Positions 36,622 through 46,318 of a stretch of 64,000 nucleotides of DNA are shown here, in pieces. The translations under genes were made by a program, and so were the position numbers. The DNA is from Stappia sp. GTDB lineage: Bacteria; Pseudomonadota; Alphaproteobacteria; Rhizobiales; Stappiaceae. The stretch covers positions 1,314,939-1,378,938 of the forward strand of contig NZ_CP157793.1 of the NCBI RefSeq assembly GCF_040110915.1, read 5' to 3'. How positions within the stretch are numbered: position 1 is the first letter of the stretch; each line of letters begins with the position of its first letter. Below the pieces are notes generated by a model, which worked only from the letters and a program-made list of their open reading frames with translations, was not told the DNA's origin and did no database searches.

Positions 36622-37500
36622 ATGATCAAGGGATCCATCCCCGCGCTCGTCACGCCGTTTCGCGACGGAGCGGTCGATGAGAAAGCGTTCCTCGACTTCG
36701 TGGAATGGCAGATCGCGGAAGGCAGCCACGGGCTCGTCCCGGTCGGCACCACCGGCGAAAGCCCGACTCTGAGCCACGATGAGCACAAGCGCGTGGTGGA
36801 ACTCTGCGTGACGGCGGCCGCCGGCCGTGTGCCGGTGATCGCGGGGGCCGGCTCGAACAACACCGACGAGGCGATCGACTTCGCGACCCACGCCGAAGGC
36901 GCGGGCGCCGACGCGCTGCTGATCGTCACGCCCTATTACAACAAGCCCAACCAGGCCGGCTTGAAGGCGCATTTCCGCGCCATCGACGAGAAGGTCGGGA
37001 TCCCGATCATCATCTACAACATCCCCGGCCGCTCCGTGATCGACATGACGCCGGAGACGATGGCCGAGCTGTTCGCGACCTGCAAGAACATCAAGGGCGT
37101 GAAGGACGCGACCGCCAACATGGCGCGCGCCAGCCGTCAGCGCGAGGCCTGCGGGCCGGAGTTCATCCAGCTCTCGGGCGAGGACATCACCGCGCTCGGC
37201 TTCAACGCCCATGGCGGCACGGGGTGCATCTCGGTGACGGCGAATGTCGCCCCGCGCCTTTGCGCGCAGTTCCAGGAGGCGATGCTCGCCGGCGATTTCG
37301 TCACCGCCCTGCAGATCCAGGACCGCCTCGCGCCGCTGCACGACGCGCTCTTCATCGAGCCCAACCCGACCGGCGTGAAATATGCCCTGTCGCTGCTCGG
37401 CAAGATCGACAATGAGCTGCGCCTGCCGCTCGTGCCCGTGAGCGAGACGACGCAGGTCGCGATCCGCGATGCGATGACGCACGCCGGCCTGCTCAACTGA
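36622..37500 (+). CDS. dapA: 4-hydroxy-tetrahydrodipicolinate synthase
   Basis: A 292-aa lyase that condenses pyruvate with aspartate semialdehyde in lysine/diaminopimelate synthesis. The Schiff-base Lys is residue 161 (GVKDATAN), the same number as in E. coli DapA if the start is the ATG at 36622, which also has a tgagga ribosome site; a second ATG at 36610 would add four residues. Other motifs: [34 protein letters not shown]. smpB follows 58 bp downstream in the same direction, a common alphaproteobacterial linkage. Confidence 0.96.
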   Translation: MIKGSIPALVTPFRDGAVDEKAFLDFVEWQIAEGSHGLVPVGTTGESPTLSHDEHKRVVELCVTAAAGRVPVIAGAGSNNTDEAIDFATHAEGAGADALLIVTPYYNKPNQAGLKAHFRAIDEKVGIPIIIYNIPGRSVIDMTPETMAELFATCKNIKGVKDATANMARASRQREACGPEFIQLSGEDITALGFNAHGGTGCISVTANVAPRLCAQFQEAMLAGDFVTALQIQDRLAPLHDALFIEPNPTGVKYALSLLGKIDNELRLPLVPVSETTQVAIRDAMTHAGLLN

Positions 37501-37558
37501 ACGAGGTACCGACGAGGCACCCGCATGTGCGCGGGCGCGTCGCGGTGAAGACACGACC

Positions 37559-38038
37559 ATGGCCAAGACAAAGTCGAATGACGGCGGCCGCAAGGTCGTC
37601 GCCGAAAACCGCAAGGCGCGGTTCAATTACGAGATCGAGGACACCTTCGAGGCCGGCATCGCGCTCACCGGCACGGAGGTGAAGGCGCTTCGGCTGGGCA
37701 AGTCGAACATCGCCGAATCCTACGCCAGCCACGAAGGCGGCGAACTGTGGCTGATCAACTCCTATATCCCGGAATACCTGCAGGCCAACCGCTTCAATCA
37801 TGAGCCGCGCCGGCGGCGCAAACTCCTCCTGCACAAGCGCGAGATCGCCCGTCTCGCGGCCTCCGTGCAGAAGGAGGGCAAGACCATCGTGCCGCTCAAA
37901 CTCTATTTCAACGAGAAGGGCCGGGCGAAACTGGAAGTGGCGCTGGCGCGCGGCAAGAAGCTGCATGACAAGCGCGAGACCGAGAAGAAGCGCGACTGGA
38001 ATCGCGAGAAGGCCCGCCTGTTGAAAACCGCAGGATAG
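37559..38038 (+). CDS. smpB: SsrA-binding protein SmpB
   Basis: A 159-residue tmRNA partner for rescue of stalled ribosomes. Motifs are typical: [58 protein letters not shown] and the basic C-terminal tail [13 protein letters not shown]. It follows dapA by 58 bp and is probably co-transcribed. No ssrA (tmRNA) gene is visible nearby. A hairpin lies about 20 bp beyond the stop. Confidence 0.96.
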   Translation: MAKTKSNDGGRKVVAENRKARFNYEIEDTFEAGIALTGTEVKALRLGKSNIAESYASHEGGELWLINSYIPEYLQANRFNHEPRRRRKLLLHKREIARLAASVQKEGKTIVPLKLYFNEKGRAKLEVALARGKKLHDKRETEKKRDWNREKARLLKTAG

Positions 38039-38059
38039 GCTGTGCGCAGGCTGTGGATC

Positions 38060-38084
38060 GGCTGTTCATGAATTGTGAACAGCC
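38060..38084 (+). terminator. Possible terminator after smpB
   Basis: A 9-bp inverted repeat (38060-38068 with 38076-38084), 7-nt loop, about 20 bp after smpB. There is no T-run, so it is a weak call; outer bases gcagg/cctgc could extend the structure. Confidence 0.45.
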
Positions 38085-38146
38085 CCTGCAATCGGTTCGT
38101 GCCCCAGGTTAAGAAGTTCTTCCAAGAGTCTGACGCGGAAAGTGAT

Positions 38147-38590
38147 TCAAGACTTTAAGAGAATGCTCTCCAGCAGCGTCCGCCGCGCGCCCTCGATGGG
38201 GGTGGGCTTGCGCGTGGCGGCATCGACCTGCACGTGGACGAAGCGTCCCTGCGCGCTCGCGCTCGTCGCGTCGCCGCGAAACAGCGCGATCTCGTAGGTC
38301 ACCGACGACCCGCCGAGACGGACCGCCCGCACCCCCGCATGCACGGTGTCGGGAAAGACGATTTCCGAGAAATAGGCGCATTGCGTCTCGACCACCAGAA
38401 ACACCGTTTCCGAGCGGCGCGGGTCGAGCACGCCCTGTTCCATCAGCCACCCGTTCACGGCCGTGTCGAAGTAGCTCAGATACTCCACGTTGTTGACGTG
38501 GCCGTAGACGTCGACGTCCATCCAGCGTGTGGGGATCGCCCGCACGACCGGAAAGAGATCGCGGGACAGCGGAAGGGGGCGGGTGCTCAT
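38147..38590 (-). CDS. Acyl-CoA thioesterase (4HBT hot-dog fold)
   Basis: A 147-residue single hot-dog domain protein. The 4HBT active-site region reads TRWMDVDVYGHVNNVEYLSYFD, with the catalytic Asp in the DxYGHVNN motif; this is the YbgC/4-hydroxybenzoyl-CoA thioesterase pattern. It hydrolyses acyl-CoA thioesters; chain preference unknown. It is followed 30 bp away (upstream on this strand) by the Fe-type alcohol dehydrogenase gene and probably shares its transcript. Confidence 0.9.
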   Translation of the reverse strand: MSTRPLPLSRDLFPVVRAIPTRWMDVDVYGHVNNVEYLSYFDTAVNGWLMEQGVLDPRRSETVFLVVETQCAYFSEIVFPDTVHAGVRAVRLGGSSVTYEIALFRGDATSASAQGRFVHVQVDAATRKPTPIEGARRTLLESILLKS

Positions 38591-38619
38591 GGGGATGGAC
38601 CGGGTGGAACGGGGATGGG

Positions 38620-39780
38620 TCAGAAGGCGGCACGGTAGATGGCGAGCGCGTCGGCCTCGCCCACCTCGCGCGGATTGTTCACGAGAAGCCGGGTCTGCTT
38701 CATCGCGTCGCGGGCAAGGCCCGGCAGGTCCGCCTCGCCGATGCCGACGGCGCGCAGGCCTTGGGGCAGTCCGAGCCGCGCATTGAGGGCGGCGATCTCT
38801 TCCGCGAAGCGCGCGGCGCGGTCCTGCGTGCTTTCGAAGCGGGTGAGATCGGGAAAGACGAGCGGGGCGATCTCGGCATAGAGATCGGCCGCCTGCGGCG
38901 CGTTGAAGCGCAGCACATGCGGCAGCACCAGCGCGTTGGAGAGCCCGTGCGGCACATGAAACCGCCCGCCGATCGGATAGGCCAGAGCATGCACGGCGGC
39001 GACGGGGGAGTTGGCGAAGGCCTGACCGGCGAGCAGCGAGCCGAGCAGCATGGCGGCGCGTGCATCGCGGTTCGCCCCATCGGCGACCGCCGCCTCGATG
39101 TTGGCGCCGAGCAGCCGCAGCGCCTCGCAGGCGAGGGCTTTCGAGACCGGATTGTTGTTCGCCGATTTCGAGGCATAGGCCTCGATGGCGTGGACCATGG
39201 CGTCGACCCCGGTCGCCGCCGTCACCGGGGCCGGCAGCCCGAGGGTGAGATCCGGGTCGAGCAGCGCCAGATCGGGCAGCAGCACCGGCGAGACGACGCC
39301 GCGTTTCTCGTCGTCCTCCACCGTCACGATGGAAATCGGCGTGACCTCCGAGCCCGTGCCGGCGGTGGTGGGCACGAGCGCCAGCGGCAGGCGCGGCCCT
39401 TGCGCGTTGCCGATGCCCCAGGCCGCATCGAGATCCTCGTCGCTGCCCGAAAGCAGTGCTGCGAGCTTGGCGACATCGAGCGACGAGCCGCCGCCGAAGC
39501 CGAGCACCCCGGTCGCGCGATGGGCGCGCGCGGCGTCTGCCGCCGCCATCACCACCGCGCGCGGCGGATCGGCGACCACATCGGTGAAGAGCGCGACCTC
39601 CACGCCCGCGGCCGTGAGGGCCTGACGCGGACCGTCGAGCAGCCCGGCGGCCACCAGCCCGGCGTCGGTGACGACGAGAATGCGCGCGCCCAGCGATCCG
39701 ACATGCGCCGCGATCTCGGACGCGGCCCCGGGGGCGAAGACGATGCGCGGCGTGGTGGCGAAGTGAAACGGCGCGATCAT
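38620..39780 (-). CDS. Iron-containing alcohol dehydrogenase
   Basis: A 386-aa group III NAD(P)-dependent dehydrogenase. NAD-binding motif GGGSSLDVAKL and the metal-site segments GVDAMVHAIEAY and AVHALAYPIGGRFHVPHG (Asp and three His) are intact. Substrate may be a short-chain alcohol or a maleylacetate-like compound; this cannot be decided. The start MIAPFHFATTPRI is chosen for the aaggggtt site; an in-frame ORF to 40680 runs antisense through parC and is not real. Located between the thioesterase and parC on the same strand. Confidence 0.9.
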   Translation of the reverse strand: MIAPFHFATTPRIVFAPGAASEIAAHVGSLGARILVVTDAGLVAAGLLDGPRQALTAAGVEVALFTDVVADPPRAVVMAAADAARAHRATGVLGFGGGSSLDVAKLAALLSGSDEDLDAAWGIGNAQGPRLPLALVPTTAGTGSEVTPISIVTVEDDEKRGVVSPVLLPDLALLDPDLTLGLPAPVTAATGVDAMVHAIEAYASKSANNNPVSKALACEALRLLGANIEAAVADGANRDARAAMLLGSLLAGQAFANSPVAAVHALAYPIGGRFHVPHGLSNALVLPHVLRFNAPQAADLYAEIAPLVFPDLTRFESTQDRAARFAEEIAALNARLGLPQGLRAVGIGEADLPGLARDAMKQTRLLVNNPREVGEADALAIYRAAF

Positions 39781-39824
39781 GGGAACCCCTTTTGCGAAAG
39801 AAGCTGCGGAGGGTGGGGAGGCGA

Positions 39825-42074
39825 TCAGCCGGGCCGGCGCCCGAACTTGTTGGAGCGCGGGAAGCCGCTTGGCGGCAGGCGTCCGGCCTGGGCGCGGTCG
39901 CCGCGCCAGTCGGTCAGCTCCTCCAGCGAGCGGGTGAAGCTGCGGCCCGAACTGTCCACCCAGGTGAGCCCCTGAGCACCGTCGAAGGTGGTCGCGTCGG
40001 ACACGCCGCCGTCGCGGTAGCGCTGAAGCCGCACACCGCGCCCGCGCGCCATTTCCGGGATCTGAGCGACGGGGAAGACCAGCAGCTTGCGGTTTTCGCC
40101 GATGATGGCGACGTGATCGCCCGCGACCGGTACGCAGAGCTTCGCCTCGGCGGGGGTGGAGACATTGAGCACCTGCTTGCCCTTGCGGGTGTTGGCGATC
40201 ACGTCCTCTTCCTTGACGACGAAGCCGCGCGCCTCGGTCGAGACCAGCAGCAGCTTGCGCTCTCCCTTGGCGACGAAGACGTCGACCACGTCGTGGCCCT
40301 CGTCGATATCCACCATCAGGCGGAACGGCTCGCCGTGGCCGCGTCCGCCGGGCAGGCGATCCGCCTGCAGGGTGAAGAACTTGCCGCCGGTGGTGTAGAC
40401 CAGCAGCTTGTCGGTGGTCTCGGCGAAGAGCGAGAGCTTGAGCTTGTCGCCCTGCTTGAAGGACAGCGAGGCGAGGTCGCTCTGGTGGCCTTTCAGCGCG
40501 CGCACCCAGCCCTTTTCGGACACGATGACGGTGATCGGCTCCTTTTCGATCATCGCCTGATGGATGTCGCTGACATCGAGATCGACCGCGTCGCCGAAGC
40601 CGGTGCGGCGCTTGCCGAGCGGCGTTTCGGGGCCGTAGACCTTGGCGAGTTCGCCGATCTGCTTGCCGATCCGGGTCCACTGGCGCGTCTCGGAGCCGAG
40701 CAGCGTGAGGATGTCCTCGCGCTCCTTGGTGAGCTTGTCGTGCTCCTTGCGGATCTCCAGTTCCTCAAGCTTGCGCAGGGCGCGCAGGCGCATGTTGAGG
40801 ATCGCTTCGGCCTGCACGTCGGAAAGCTCGAAGGCCGCGATCAGCGAGGCCTTGGCGTCGTCCTCCTCGCGGATGATGCGGATCACCTCGTCGAGGTTCA
40901 GATAGGCGATCAGATAGCCGCCGAGCACCTCCAGCCGGTGCTCGATTTGCGCCAGCCGGTGCTGCGAGCGGCGCACCAGCACATCCTTGCGGTGGTCGAG
41001 CCACTCGCGCAGGACCTGCTTCAGCCCCATCACCATCGGCACCTTGCCGTGCGACAGGACGTTCATGTTGAGCGAGAACCGGCTCTCCAGATCGGTGAGC
41101 TTGAACAGCGATTCCATCAGGAGATCCGGGTCGACGTTCTTCGACCGGGGCACCAGAACGACGCGCACGTCCTCGGCCGACTCGTCGCGGATGTCGTCAA
41201 GCAGCGGTAGCTTGCGCGCCTGCAGCAGCTCCGCGATCTTCTCGATCAGCCGCGACTTCTGCACCTGATAGGGGATCTCGGTGACGACGACCTGCCAGGT
41301 GCCGCGCGCCAGTTCCTCCCTCTCCCAGCGGGCGCGCACGCGAAACCCGCCGCGCCCCGTTTCATAGGCTTCCAGAAAGGCCGCGTCGTTCTTCACCAGA
41401 ACGCCGCCGGTGGGAAAGTCCGGGCCCTGGATGTGCGTCAGCAGATCGGCGGTGGTCGCCTCCGGCGTCTTGATGAGGTGCTGCGCGGCGGCGCACAACT
41501 CGCCGATGTTGTGCGGCGGGATCGAGGTCGCCATGCCGACCGCGATGCCGGCCGCGCCATTGGCCAGCAGGTTCGGGAACCCGCCGGGCAGGACCACCGG
41601 TTCCCTGTCGAGCCCGTCGTAGGTCTCGCGGAAGTCGACGGCATCCTCGTCGAGCCCGTCGAGGGTGCGCACGGCGATGTCGGTGAGGCGGGCCTCCGTG
41701 TAGCGCATGGCCGCCGCGCTGTCGCCGTCGATATTGCCGAAGTTGCCCTGGCCGTCGACCATGGGATAGCGGACGGCGAAATCCTGCGCGAGGCGCACCA
41801 GCGCGTCATAGATCGCCTGGTCGCCATGCGGGTGGTATTTACCCATCACGTCGCCGACGACGCGGGCGCATTTCTTGAAGCCGGCGTTGGGGTCGAGCTT
41901 CAGGAGCCGCATGGCGTAGAGCAGGCGGCGATGGACGGGCTTCAGCCCGTCGCGCACGTCCGGCAGCGCCCGGTGCATGATGGTCGACAGCGCGTAGGAG
42001 AGATAGCGCTCCTCGAGCGCCTCGCGCAGATTGATCGGCTCCACGCCGTCGGGCGGAATCAGGTCGTTTCCCAT
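39825..42074 (-). CDS. parC: DNA topoisomerase IV subunit A
   Basis: A 749-aa type IIA topoisomerase subunit that decatenates chromosomes. Catalytic Tyr is residue 125 ([10 protein letters not shown]); the breakage-reunion domain starts [17 protein letters not shown]. The quinolone-determining region reads [14 protein letters not shown], with Gln where enterobacterial ParC/GyrA has Ser. The length and neighbours (recO, era, rnc) fit ParC rather than GyrA. The short C-terminal beta-pinwheel (about 500-740) also favours ParC. Only this subunit is here; parE lies elsewhere. Confidence 0.95.
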   Translation of the reverse strand: MGNDLIPPDGVEPINLREALEERYLSYALSTIMHRALPDVRDGLKPVHRRLLYAMRLLKLDPNAGFKKCARVVGDVMGKYHPHGDQAIYDALVRLAQDFAVRYPMVDGQGNFGNIDGDSAAAMRYTEARLTDIAVRTLDGLDEDAVDFRETYDGLDREPVVLPGGFPNLLANGAAGIAVGMATSIPPHNIGELCAAAQHLIKTPEATTADLLTHIQGPDFPTGGVLVKNDAAFLEAYETGRGGFRVRARWEREELARGTWQVVVTEIPYQVQKSRLIEKIAELLQARKLPLLDDIRDESAEDVRVVLVPRSKNVDPDLLMESLFKLTDLESRFSLNMNVLSHGKVPMVMGLKQVLREWLDHRKDVLVRRSQHRLAQIEHRLEVLGGYLIAYLNLDEVIRIIREEDDAKASLIAAFELSDVQAEAILNMRLRALRKLEELEIRKEHDKLTKEREDILTLLGSETRQWTRIGKQIGELAKVYGPETPLGKRRTGFGDAVDLDVSDIHQAMIEKEPITVIVSEKGWVRALKGHQSDLASLSFKQGDKLKLSLFAETTDKLLVYTTGGKFFTLQADRLPGGRGHGEPFRLMVDIDEGHDVVDVFVAKGERKLLLVSTEARGFVVKEEDVIANTRKGKQVLNVSTPAEAKLCVPVAGDHVAIIGENRKLLVFPVAQIPEMARGRGVRLQRYRDGGVSDATTFDGAQGLTWVDSSGRSFTRSLEELTDWRGDRAQAGRLPPSGFPRSNKFGRRPG

Positions 42075-42170
42075 GAGACTTGGCTACAGCCAATCGCCGA
42101 ATCACGCAACGGATCCGCGCGGTCTCGCGGTTTTCCCGGGCGGTTCGGGCGGGCGGGTCAGTCGGGCAAT

Positions 42171-42941
42171 TCAGTCGGGCGGCTCGGTCGGGGTTGTCAG
42201 CGCGCGGCGCACCGCCTCGATGAAGCCGTCGCGGGCCGGCGAGGGCGCGAGCCCGCGCGGCTCGTAGACGTGGCGGTTGAGAAAGAAGCCGGTCAGGCGG
42301 AAGGCGTCGGCCAGCGTCGCCGGATCGACGTCGCCGGCGCTTGACCGGCCCGACGCCCGGCTTGCCTCGTTGAGGAAGGCGGGCAGCGGCAGCATCCGGT
42401 CGTGATAGGGCAGGCCGGCGGAACGGCTCACGGCGCGTCCCGACTTCGGCGAGACATAGACGAGATCGTCGGTCGTGCCGGTCGCCGCGCATTCGGACAG
42501 ATCGAGGCCGAAGCCGAGATCGGCCAGCACCTGCAACTCGAAATGCACCATCAGCGGGCCGGCGACATCGGGGGCGTGCAGATGGGCGAGGATCGTCTCC
42601 AGCCCCGCGTGGAGCTGGGGATGGGGATCGCGCTCGGGCAACAGATGGAGAAGGGCGGCCACCGCCTGCAGGCCGTAAACGCCGCTCGCGGCGCGCATCA
42701 GATCGGCGGCGCGAAGGGTCACGGCTTCCGCCGTGAAGGTGCCGAGGTGATGATCGAGCCGCGCGCGCCAGACGAGACTCACCGTGTTGCCCGGCTGCAG
42801 CGTGGCCTGTTGGCGGCGGCTGCGGCCGCCGCGCACGAGACCGAGATGGCGCCCGCGCGCCCGCGTCATCACCTCGAGGATCAGGCTCGATTCCCCGTGG
42901 CGCCGCGTGGCGAGAATGATGCCCTCGTCGCTCCATTCCAT
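42171..42941 (-). CDS. recO: DNA repair protein RecO
   Basis: A 256-aa RecFOR-pathway protein that loads RecA. N-terminal OB fold begins [22 protein letters not shown], a classical RecO start, followed by the helical domain with [20 protein letters not shown]. The usual zinc cysteines are not all visible, as in many alphaproteobacterial homologues. It lies between parC and era on the same strand, separated from era by the 107-bp repeat. Confidence 0.94.
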   Translation of the reverse strand: MEWSDEGIILATRRHGESSLILEVMTRARGRHLGLVRGGRSRRQQATLQPGNTVSLVWRARLDHHLGTFTAEAVTLRAADLMRAASGVYGLQAVAALLHLLPERDPHPQLHAGLETILAHLHAPDVAGPLMVHFELQVLADLGFGLDLSECAATGTTDDLVYVSPKSGRAVSRSAGLPYHDRMLPLPAFLNEASRASGRSSAGDVDPATLADAFRLTGFFLNRHVYEPRGLAPSPARDGFIEAVRRALTTPTEPPD

Positions 42942-42968
42942 GGCGGTGGCGCCTCGCGCGCGGTTTCG

Positions 42969-43075
42969 CTAGAGCATTTCTCGTGAACGCTGACTCACGC
43001 GACATGCTCCATGTCTTTGTTTTTACGCAATTTCGCGAGCGCAAAAGTCTCCAACTTTTGCTGAAATTGCTCTAG
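42969..43075. repeat. 107-bp double-hairpin repeat, copy A (RIME/Bru-RS-like)
   Basis: This element and the inverted copy at 53221-53327 match at about 96 of 107 positions by eye. It contains two imperfect palindromes: SL2 near 42970-43013 (tagagcat...) and SL1 at 43027-43070 (gcaatttc...gaaattgc). Its right end provides the era stop codon (TAG, 43072-43074 on the minus strand). It resembles dispersed palindromic repeats of Rhizobiales (RIME, Bru-RS). It fills the recO-era gap and could act as a terminator or mRNA stabiliser. Confidence 0.85.
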
Positions 43076-44070
43076 CGCGGGAACTCCAGTCCCATCTCGC
43101 GGTAGCGCTCGGGATCGTCGGACCAGTTCTCGCGCACCTTCACGAAGAGAAACAGATGCACCGGCTGGTCCAGCGCCTCGGCGATCTCCTTGCGCGCGGC
43201 CTGCGAGATCGCCTTGATCGTCTGTCCGGCCTTGCCGAGCACGATCTTCTTCTGGCTGTCGCGCTCGACGTAGATCGTCTGCTCGATGCGCACCGAGCCG
43301 TCCTTGCGCTCCTGCCAGCTCTCGGTTTCCACCGTCGACATATAGGGCAGTTCCTGGTGCAGCCGCAGGAACATCTTCTCGCGCGTGATCTCGGCCGCGA
43401 GCATGCGCATGGGCAGGTCCGAGGCCTGATCCTCCGGATAGAGCCAGGGCCCTTCCGGCACTTGACGGCCCAGATGGTCCATCAGCCGGTCGAGCCCGTC
43501 GCCGGTCTGGGCGGAAACCATGAAGGTCTCGTCGAAGGCGACCTTGTCGTTGGCCGCCTGGGCGAGCGCCAGAAGCTTTTCCCGCTTGGTGATGTCGATC
43601 TTGTTGAGCACCAGGATCTTGGGCAGCTTCACCTCGGCGAGGCGCTCCAGAATGCTCTCGACCTGATCGTCGATGCCCTTCTTGGAATCGATCAGCAACA
43701 CCACGATGTCCGCTTCGCGCGCACCGCCCCAGGCGGTGTCCACCATGGCGCGCTCCAGCCGCCGCTTGGGACGGAAGATGCCCGGCGTGTCGACGAAGAC
43801 GATCTGCGACGGTCCGTGCATGGCGATGCCGCGCACCAGCGCGCGCGTCGTCTGCACCTTGTGGGTGACGATGGAGACCTTGATGCCGACAAGCGCGTTG
43901 AGCAGCGTCGACTTGCCCGCGTTCGGCGCGCCGATCAGCGCCACGAAGCCGGCGCGGGTCGCGGCGTCGGTCGCGGTCGCCTGGGCCGAAGACGCGTCGG
44001 CCCCCGGCGCGTCGCCGGTTGGCGTGTCGGGGGAACCGGCGTCGGGGCCGGGCGTGGGGTCGTCGCTCAC
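43072..44070 (-). CDS. era: GTPase Era
   Basis: A 332-aa GTPase for 16S rRNA maturation and 30S assembly. G1 is GAPNAGKST (47-55), followed by VQTTRALVRG (switch I), DTPGIF (G3), NKID (G4) and SAQTGDG (G5), and a KH domain near the C-terminus (KKIVLGKAGQTIKAI). The start is a GTG overlapping the rnc stop (GTGA), giving a ~42-residue Ala/Pro/Asp-rich extension before the G domain; no internal start fits better. The stop codon lies in the 107-bp repeat. rnc-era coupling is the usual order. Confidence 0.95.
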   Translation of the reverse strand: MSDDPTPGPDAGSPDTPTGDAPGADASSAQATATDAATRAGFVALIGAPNAGKSTLLNALVGIKVSIVTHKVQTTRALVRGIAMHGPSQIVFVDTPGIFRPKRRLERAMVDTAWGGAREADIVVLLIDSKKGIDDQVESILERLAEVKLPKILVLNKIDITKREKLLALAQAANDKVAFDETFMVSAQTGDGLDRLMDHLGRQVPEGPWLYPEDQASDLPMRMLAAEITREKMFLRLHQELPYMSTVETESWQERKDGSVRIEQTIYVERDSQKKIVLGKAGQTIKAISQAARKEIAEALDQPVHLFLFVKVRENWSDDPERYREMGLEFPR

Positions 44071-44813
44071 GTGTCTGTGCTCTCTGTCCAGAGGCCCTCG
44101 CGCACGAGGGCGGCTTCGGCGGCGCGCTGTTCGGCGATGCGCTTGGAGCCGCCCGTGCCGAAGGCCGGGTCGATGTCGTCGATGTCCACCCGCACGGTGA
44201 AGCGCGGCGCGTGGTCCGGCCCGCTGCGGTCGGTCATCGTGTAGGTCGGCGCGGCCTTGCCGTGTCCCTGCGCCCACTCCTGGAGCGTCGTCTTGGGATC
44301 GCGCAAGGGGCCGCTCGATTGCGTCATGCGCCGTTCCCAGTGGCGCCTGACGAAAGCTTGCGCCGCTTCGAGGCCGGCGTCCAGATAGATCGCGGCGATC
44401 ACCGCCTCGCAGACATCCGCGAGGATCGCCGTCTTCTTCCGCCCGCCGGTCTGCGCCTCGCTCTCGCCGAAGACGATCGCCTGCCCAAGCGCCAGCTCGC
44501 GGGCGACCTCGGCGCAGGTCTCGCGCTTGACGAGCTGGTTGAGCCGGCGTGCCAGTTCGCCCTCGTCGGCCTTGGGGAAGGCGTGATGCAGCATGGTGGC
44601 GACGCACAGGCCGAGCACGCGGTCGCCGAGAAACTCGAGCCGCTGGTAGCTGTCGATGCCGTGCGAGCGCGAGGTCGCGCTGCCGTGGGTGAGGGCCCGC
44701 GTCAGCAGCGTGGCGTCGGCGAAGCTGTGGCCGAGCCGCTGTTCGAGGGGGGCATGCGGCGACCGGCTCGCGCCGGAAGACTTTGCACCGGAAGACTTCG
44801 CGCCGGAAGGCAT
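44067..44813 (-). CDS. rnc: Ribonuclease III
   Basis: A 248-aa double-strand RNA endonuclease for rRNA and mRNA processing. The catalytic signature RLEFLGDRVLGL (Glu 60-Asp 64 region) and the second-metal segment ADVCEAVIAAIYLDAG are present, followed by a dsRNA-binding domain (about 175-245; PKTTLQEWAQGHGK). The N-terminus is a short run of SGAKS repeats (residues 3-15). MPSGAKSSGAK is preferred over a start at 44909 (extra residues atypical). The stop overlaps the era start by a GTGA, and lepB lies upstream. Confidence 0.95.
   Translation of the reverse strand: MPSGAKSSGAKSSGASRSPHAPLEQRLGHSFADATLLTRALTHGSATSRSHGIDSYQRLEFLGDRVLGLCVATMLHHAFPKADEGELARRLNQLVKRETCAEVARELALGQAIVFGESEAQTGGRKKTAILADVCEAVIAAIYLDAGLEAAQAFVRRHWERRMTQSSGPLRDPKTTLQEWAQGHGKAAPTYTMTDRSGPDHAPRFTVRVDIDDIDPAFGTGGSKRIAEQRAAEAALVREGLWTESTDT
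44761..44805. repeat. Three 15-bp tandem units in the rnc N-terminus
   Basis: Units at 44761-44775, 44776-44790 and 44791-44805 (the latter two GAAGACTTYGCRCCG) encode the repeated SGAKS pentapeptide at the start of RNase III. The period keeps the frame, so copy number can vary without breaking the gene. Confidence 0.75.
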
Positions 44814-44863
44814 GGGCAGATCGCTTCGTTGAAACGGTGTGGCGAGGCGGCCAAAGGGCCGCG

Positions 44864-45616
44864 TCACAGGGTCCGGAACAGGCGGCTGCCGCGCACGGTC
44901 CACGGCCACTTCCAGAACATCCAGGCCGAGGCATCCTCCTCGACCGAGAAGAAGATGATTTCCGCGCGGCCGACGAAGTTTTCCAGCGGCACCGTGCCGA
45001 CGGCGTTCATCACGCGGCTGTCGGTGGAATTGTCGCGGTTGTCGCCCATCATGAAGTAATGGCCCGGCGGCACCTTGTAGACACGGGTGTTGTCCCAGGT
45101 TCCGCGCATGGTCAGGTCGAGCGTTTCGTAGCTCACGCCGTTGGGCAGCGTCTCGCGGTAGCGCGGCACGCGGCGCACGTTGCCGAAGGTGTCGGTGGTG
45201 ATGAAGTCGTCGATGCGCTCCCGCGCCACCGCCGTGCCGTTGATGTGCAACACGCCGTCGATCATCTGGATCTCGTCGCCGGGCAGGCCGACCACGCGTT
45301 TGATGTAGTCGGTGGAATTGTCGCGCGGCAACTTGAACACGGCGATATCGCCACGCTCCGGCTCGCCTGCCCAGATGCGCCCCTCGAAGGGGATCAGCCC
45401 ATAGGGAAACGAATACTGCGAATAGCCGTAGCTGTATTTCGAGACGAACAGGTAGTCGCCGATCAGCAGCGTGTCCATCATCGACCCCGAGGGGATGTTG
45501 AACGGCTGGAACAGCAGCGTGCGCACGATGAGGGCGAGTGCCAGCGCCTGGACGAGAACCTTGACGGTTTCGCCGAGACCGCCGTCCTTTTTCGACTTCT
45601 CTTCAGACACGCTCAT
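44864..45616 (-). CDS. lepB: Signal peptidase I
   Basis: A 250-aa membrane protease that removes Sec signal peptides. One N-terminal span (about 17-36), catalytic Ser 45 (IPSGSMMDTL) and general-base Lys 106 (DYIKRVVGLPGD), and the C-terminal box MGDNRDNSTDSR. The start MSVSEEKSKK was chosen for the aagga site 6-7 nt upstream; an in-frame ATG 15 bp upstream (MVKDRM) is possible. It is followed by rnc on the same strand (50 bp), and acpS lies upstream across 223 bp, the typical lepB-rnc-era order. Confidence 0.95.
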   Translation of the reverse strand: MSVSEEKSKKDGGLGETVKVLVQALALALIVRTLLFQPFNIPSGSMMDTLLIGDYLFVSKYSYGYSQYSFPYGLIPFEGRIWAGEPERGDIAVFKLPRDNSTDYIKRVVGLPGDEIQMIDGVLHINGTAVARERIDDFITTDTFGNVRRVPRYRETLPNGVSYETLDLTMRGTWDNTRVYKVPPGHYFMMGDNRDNSTDSRVMNAVGTVPLENFVGRAEIIFFSVEEDASAWMFWKWPWTVRGSRLFRTL

Positions 45617-45839
45617 TCGATCCTTAACCACATCGTGGGGCTCTTCTGCCCGCCGTGCGAGCGCCGCCCGCCGTGCGAATACCGCCCTGGGCCTCCGGCA
45701 CCCGCCGGCCGGCGTCGTATCCCGGGCGGAAACTGCAAACCGTTCCTGGACGTCGCAACGGGGGAGGAGGCCGTTCCACTCTCAAGGCTTGTACCGGGTC
45801 GCTTGAGGGGACGCAACGACTTGTGGACGCGCCCCGAGG

Positions 45840-46316
45840 TCATCCGCGCTCTCGCGGGTCGTGGGCGGGCTCGAGGGCGGAGCCGGGATCGGGGGCCGGG
45901 GACGGGCCTTCCGGCCAGTCGGCCGGCCAGGCCGTGATGACCACGAAGGCCTGTGCGAGCGGGTCGTCGTCGGTGATCGTCAGGTCGATGCGCGGGGAGA
46001 AGCCCGCCGGCACGAGGCTCATCAGCCGGCGCTCGGCGGAGCCGGTGAGCTGCATGGTGGGTTTTCCCGAGGGCAGGTTCACCACGCCCATCTCGCGCCA
46101 GGCGACGCCCATGCGGATGCCGGTGCCAAGCGCCTTGGAGCAGGCCTCCTTGGCCGCGAACCGCTTGGCATAGGAGGCGGCGCGCAGCCGCCGCCGGTCG
46201 GAGCGCGCGCGCTCCTGCTCGGTGAAGACCCGCCGCACGAACCGCTCGCCGAACCGCTCCAGCGTCTTTTCGACGCGACGTATGTCGATGAGATCGGATC
46301 CGATGCCGATGATCAT
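45840..46316 (-). CDS. acpS: Holo-[acyl-carrier-protein] synthase
   Basis: A 158-aa phosphopantetheinyl transferase that activates acyl carrier protein. The motif [13 protein letters not shown] (metal-binding Asp) and the block [15 protein letters not shown] are intact. The C-terminus is about 20 residues longer than usual, Pro/Asp-rich ([15 protein letters not shown]), with no known role. The ATG begins 2 bp after the pdxJ stop, so the two are surely co-transcribed. Confidence 0.94.
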   Translation of the reverse strand: MIIGIGSDLIDIRRVEKTLERFGERFVRRVFTEQERARSDRRRLRAASYAKRFAAKEACSKALGTGIRMGVAWREMGVVNLPSGKPTMQLTGSAERRLMSLVPAGFSPRIDLTITDDDPLAQAFVVITAWPADWPEGPSPAPDPGSALEPAHDPRERG

Positions 46317-46318
46317 GA

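Noticed and set aside
38620..40680. Long minus frame fusing the Fe-alcohol dehydrogenase to sequence within parC
   Set aside because: The extra 300 residues overlap parC in another frame and are low-complexity. The dehydrogenase starts cleanly at 39780.
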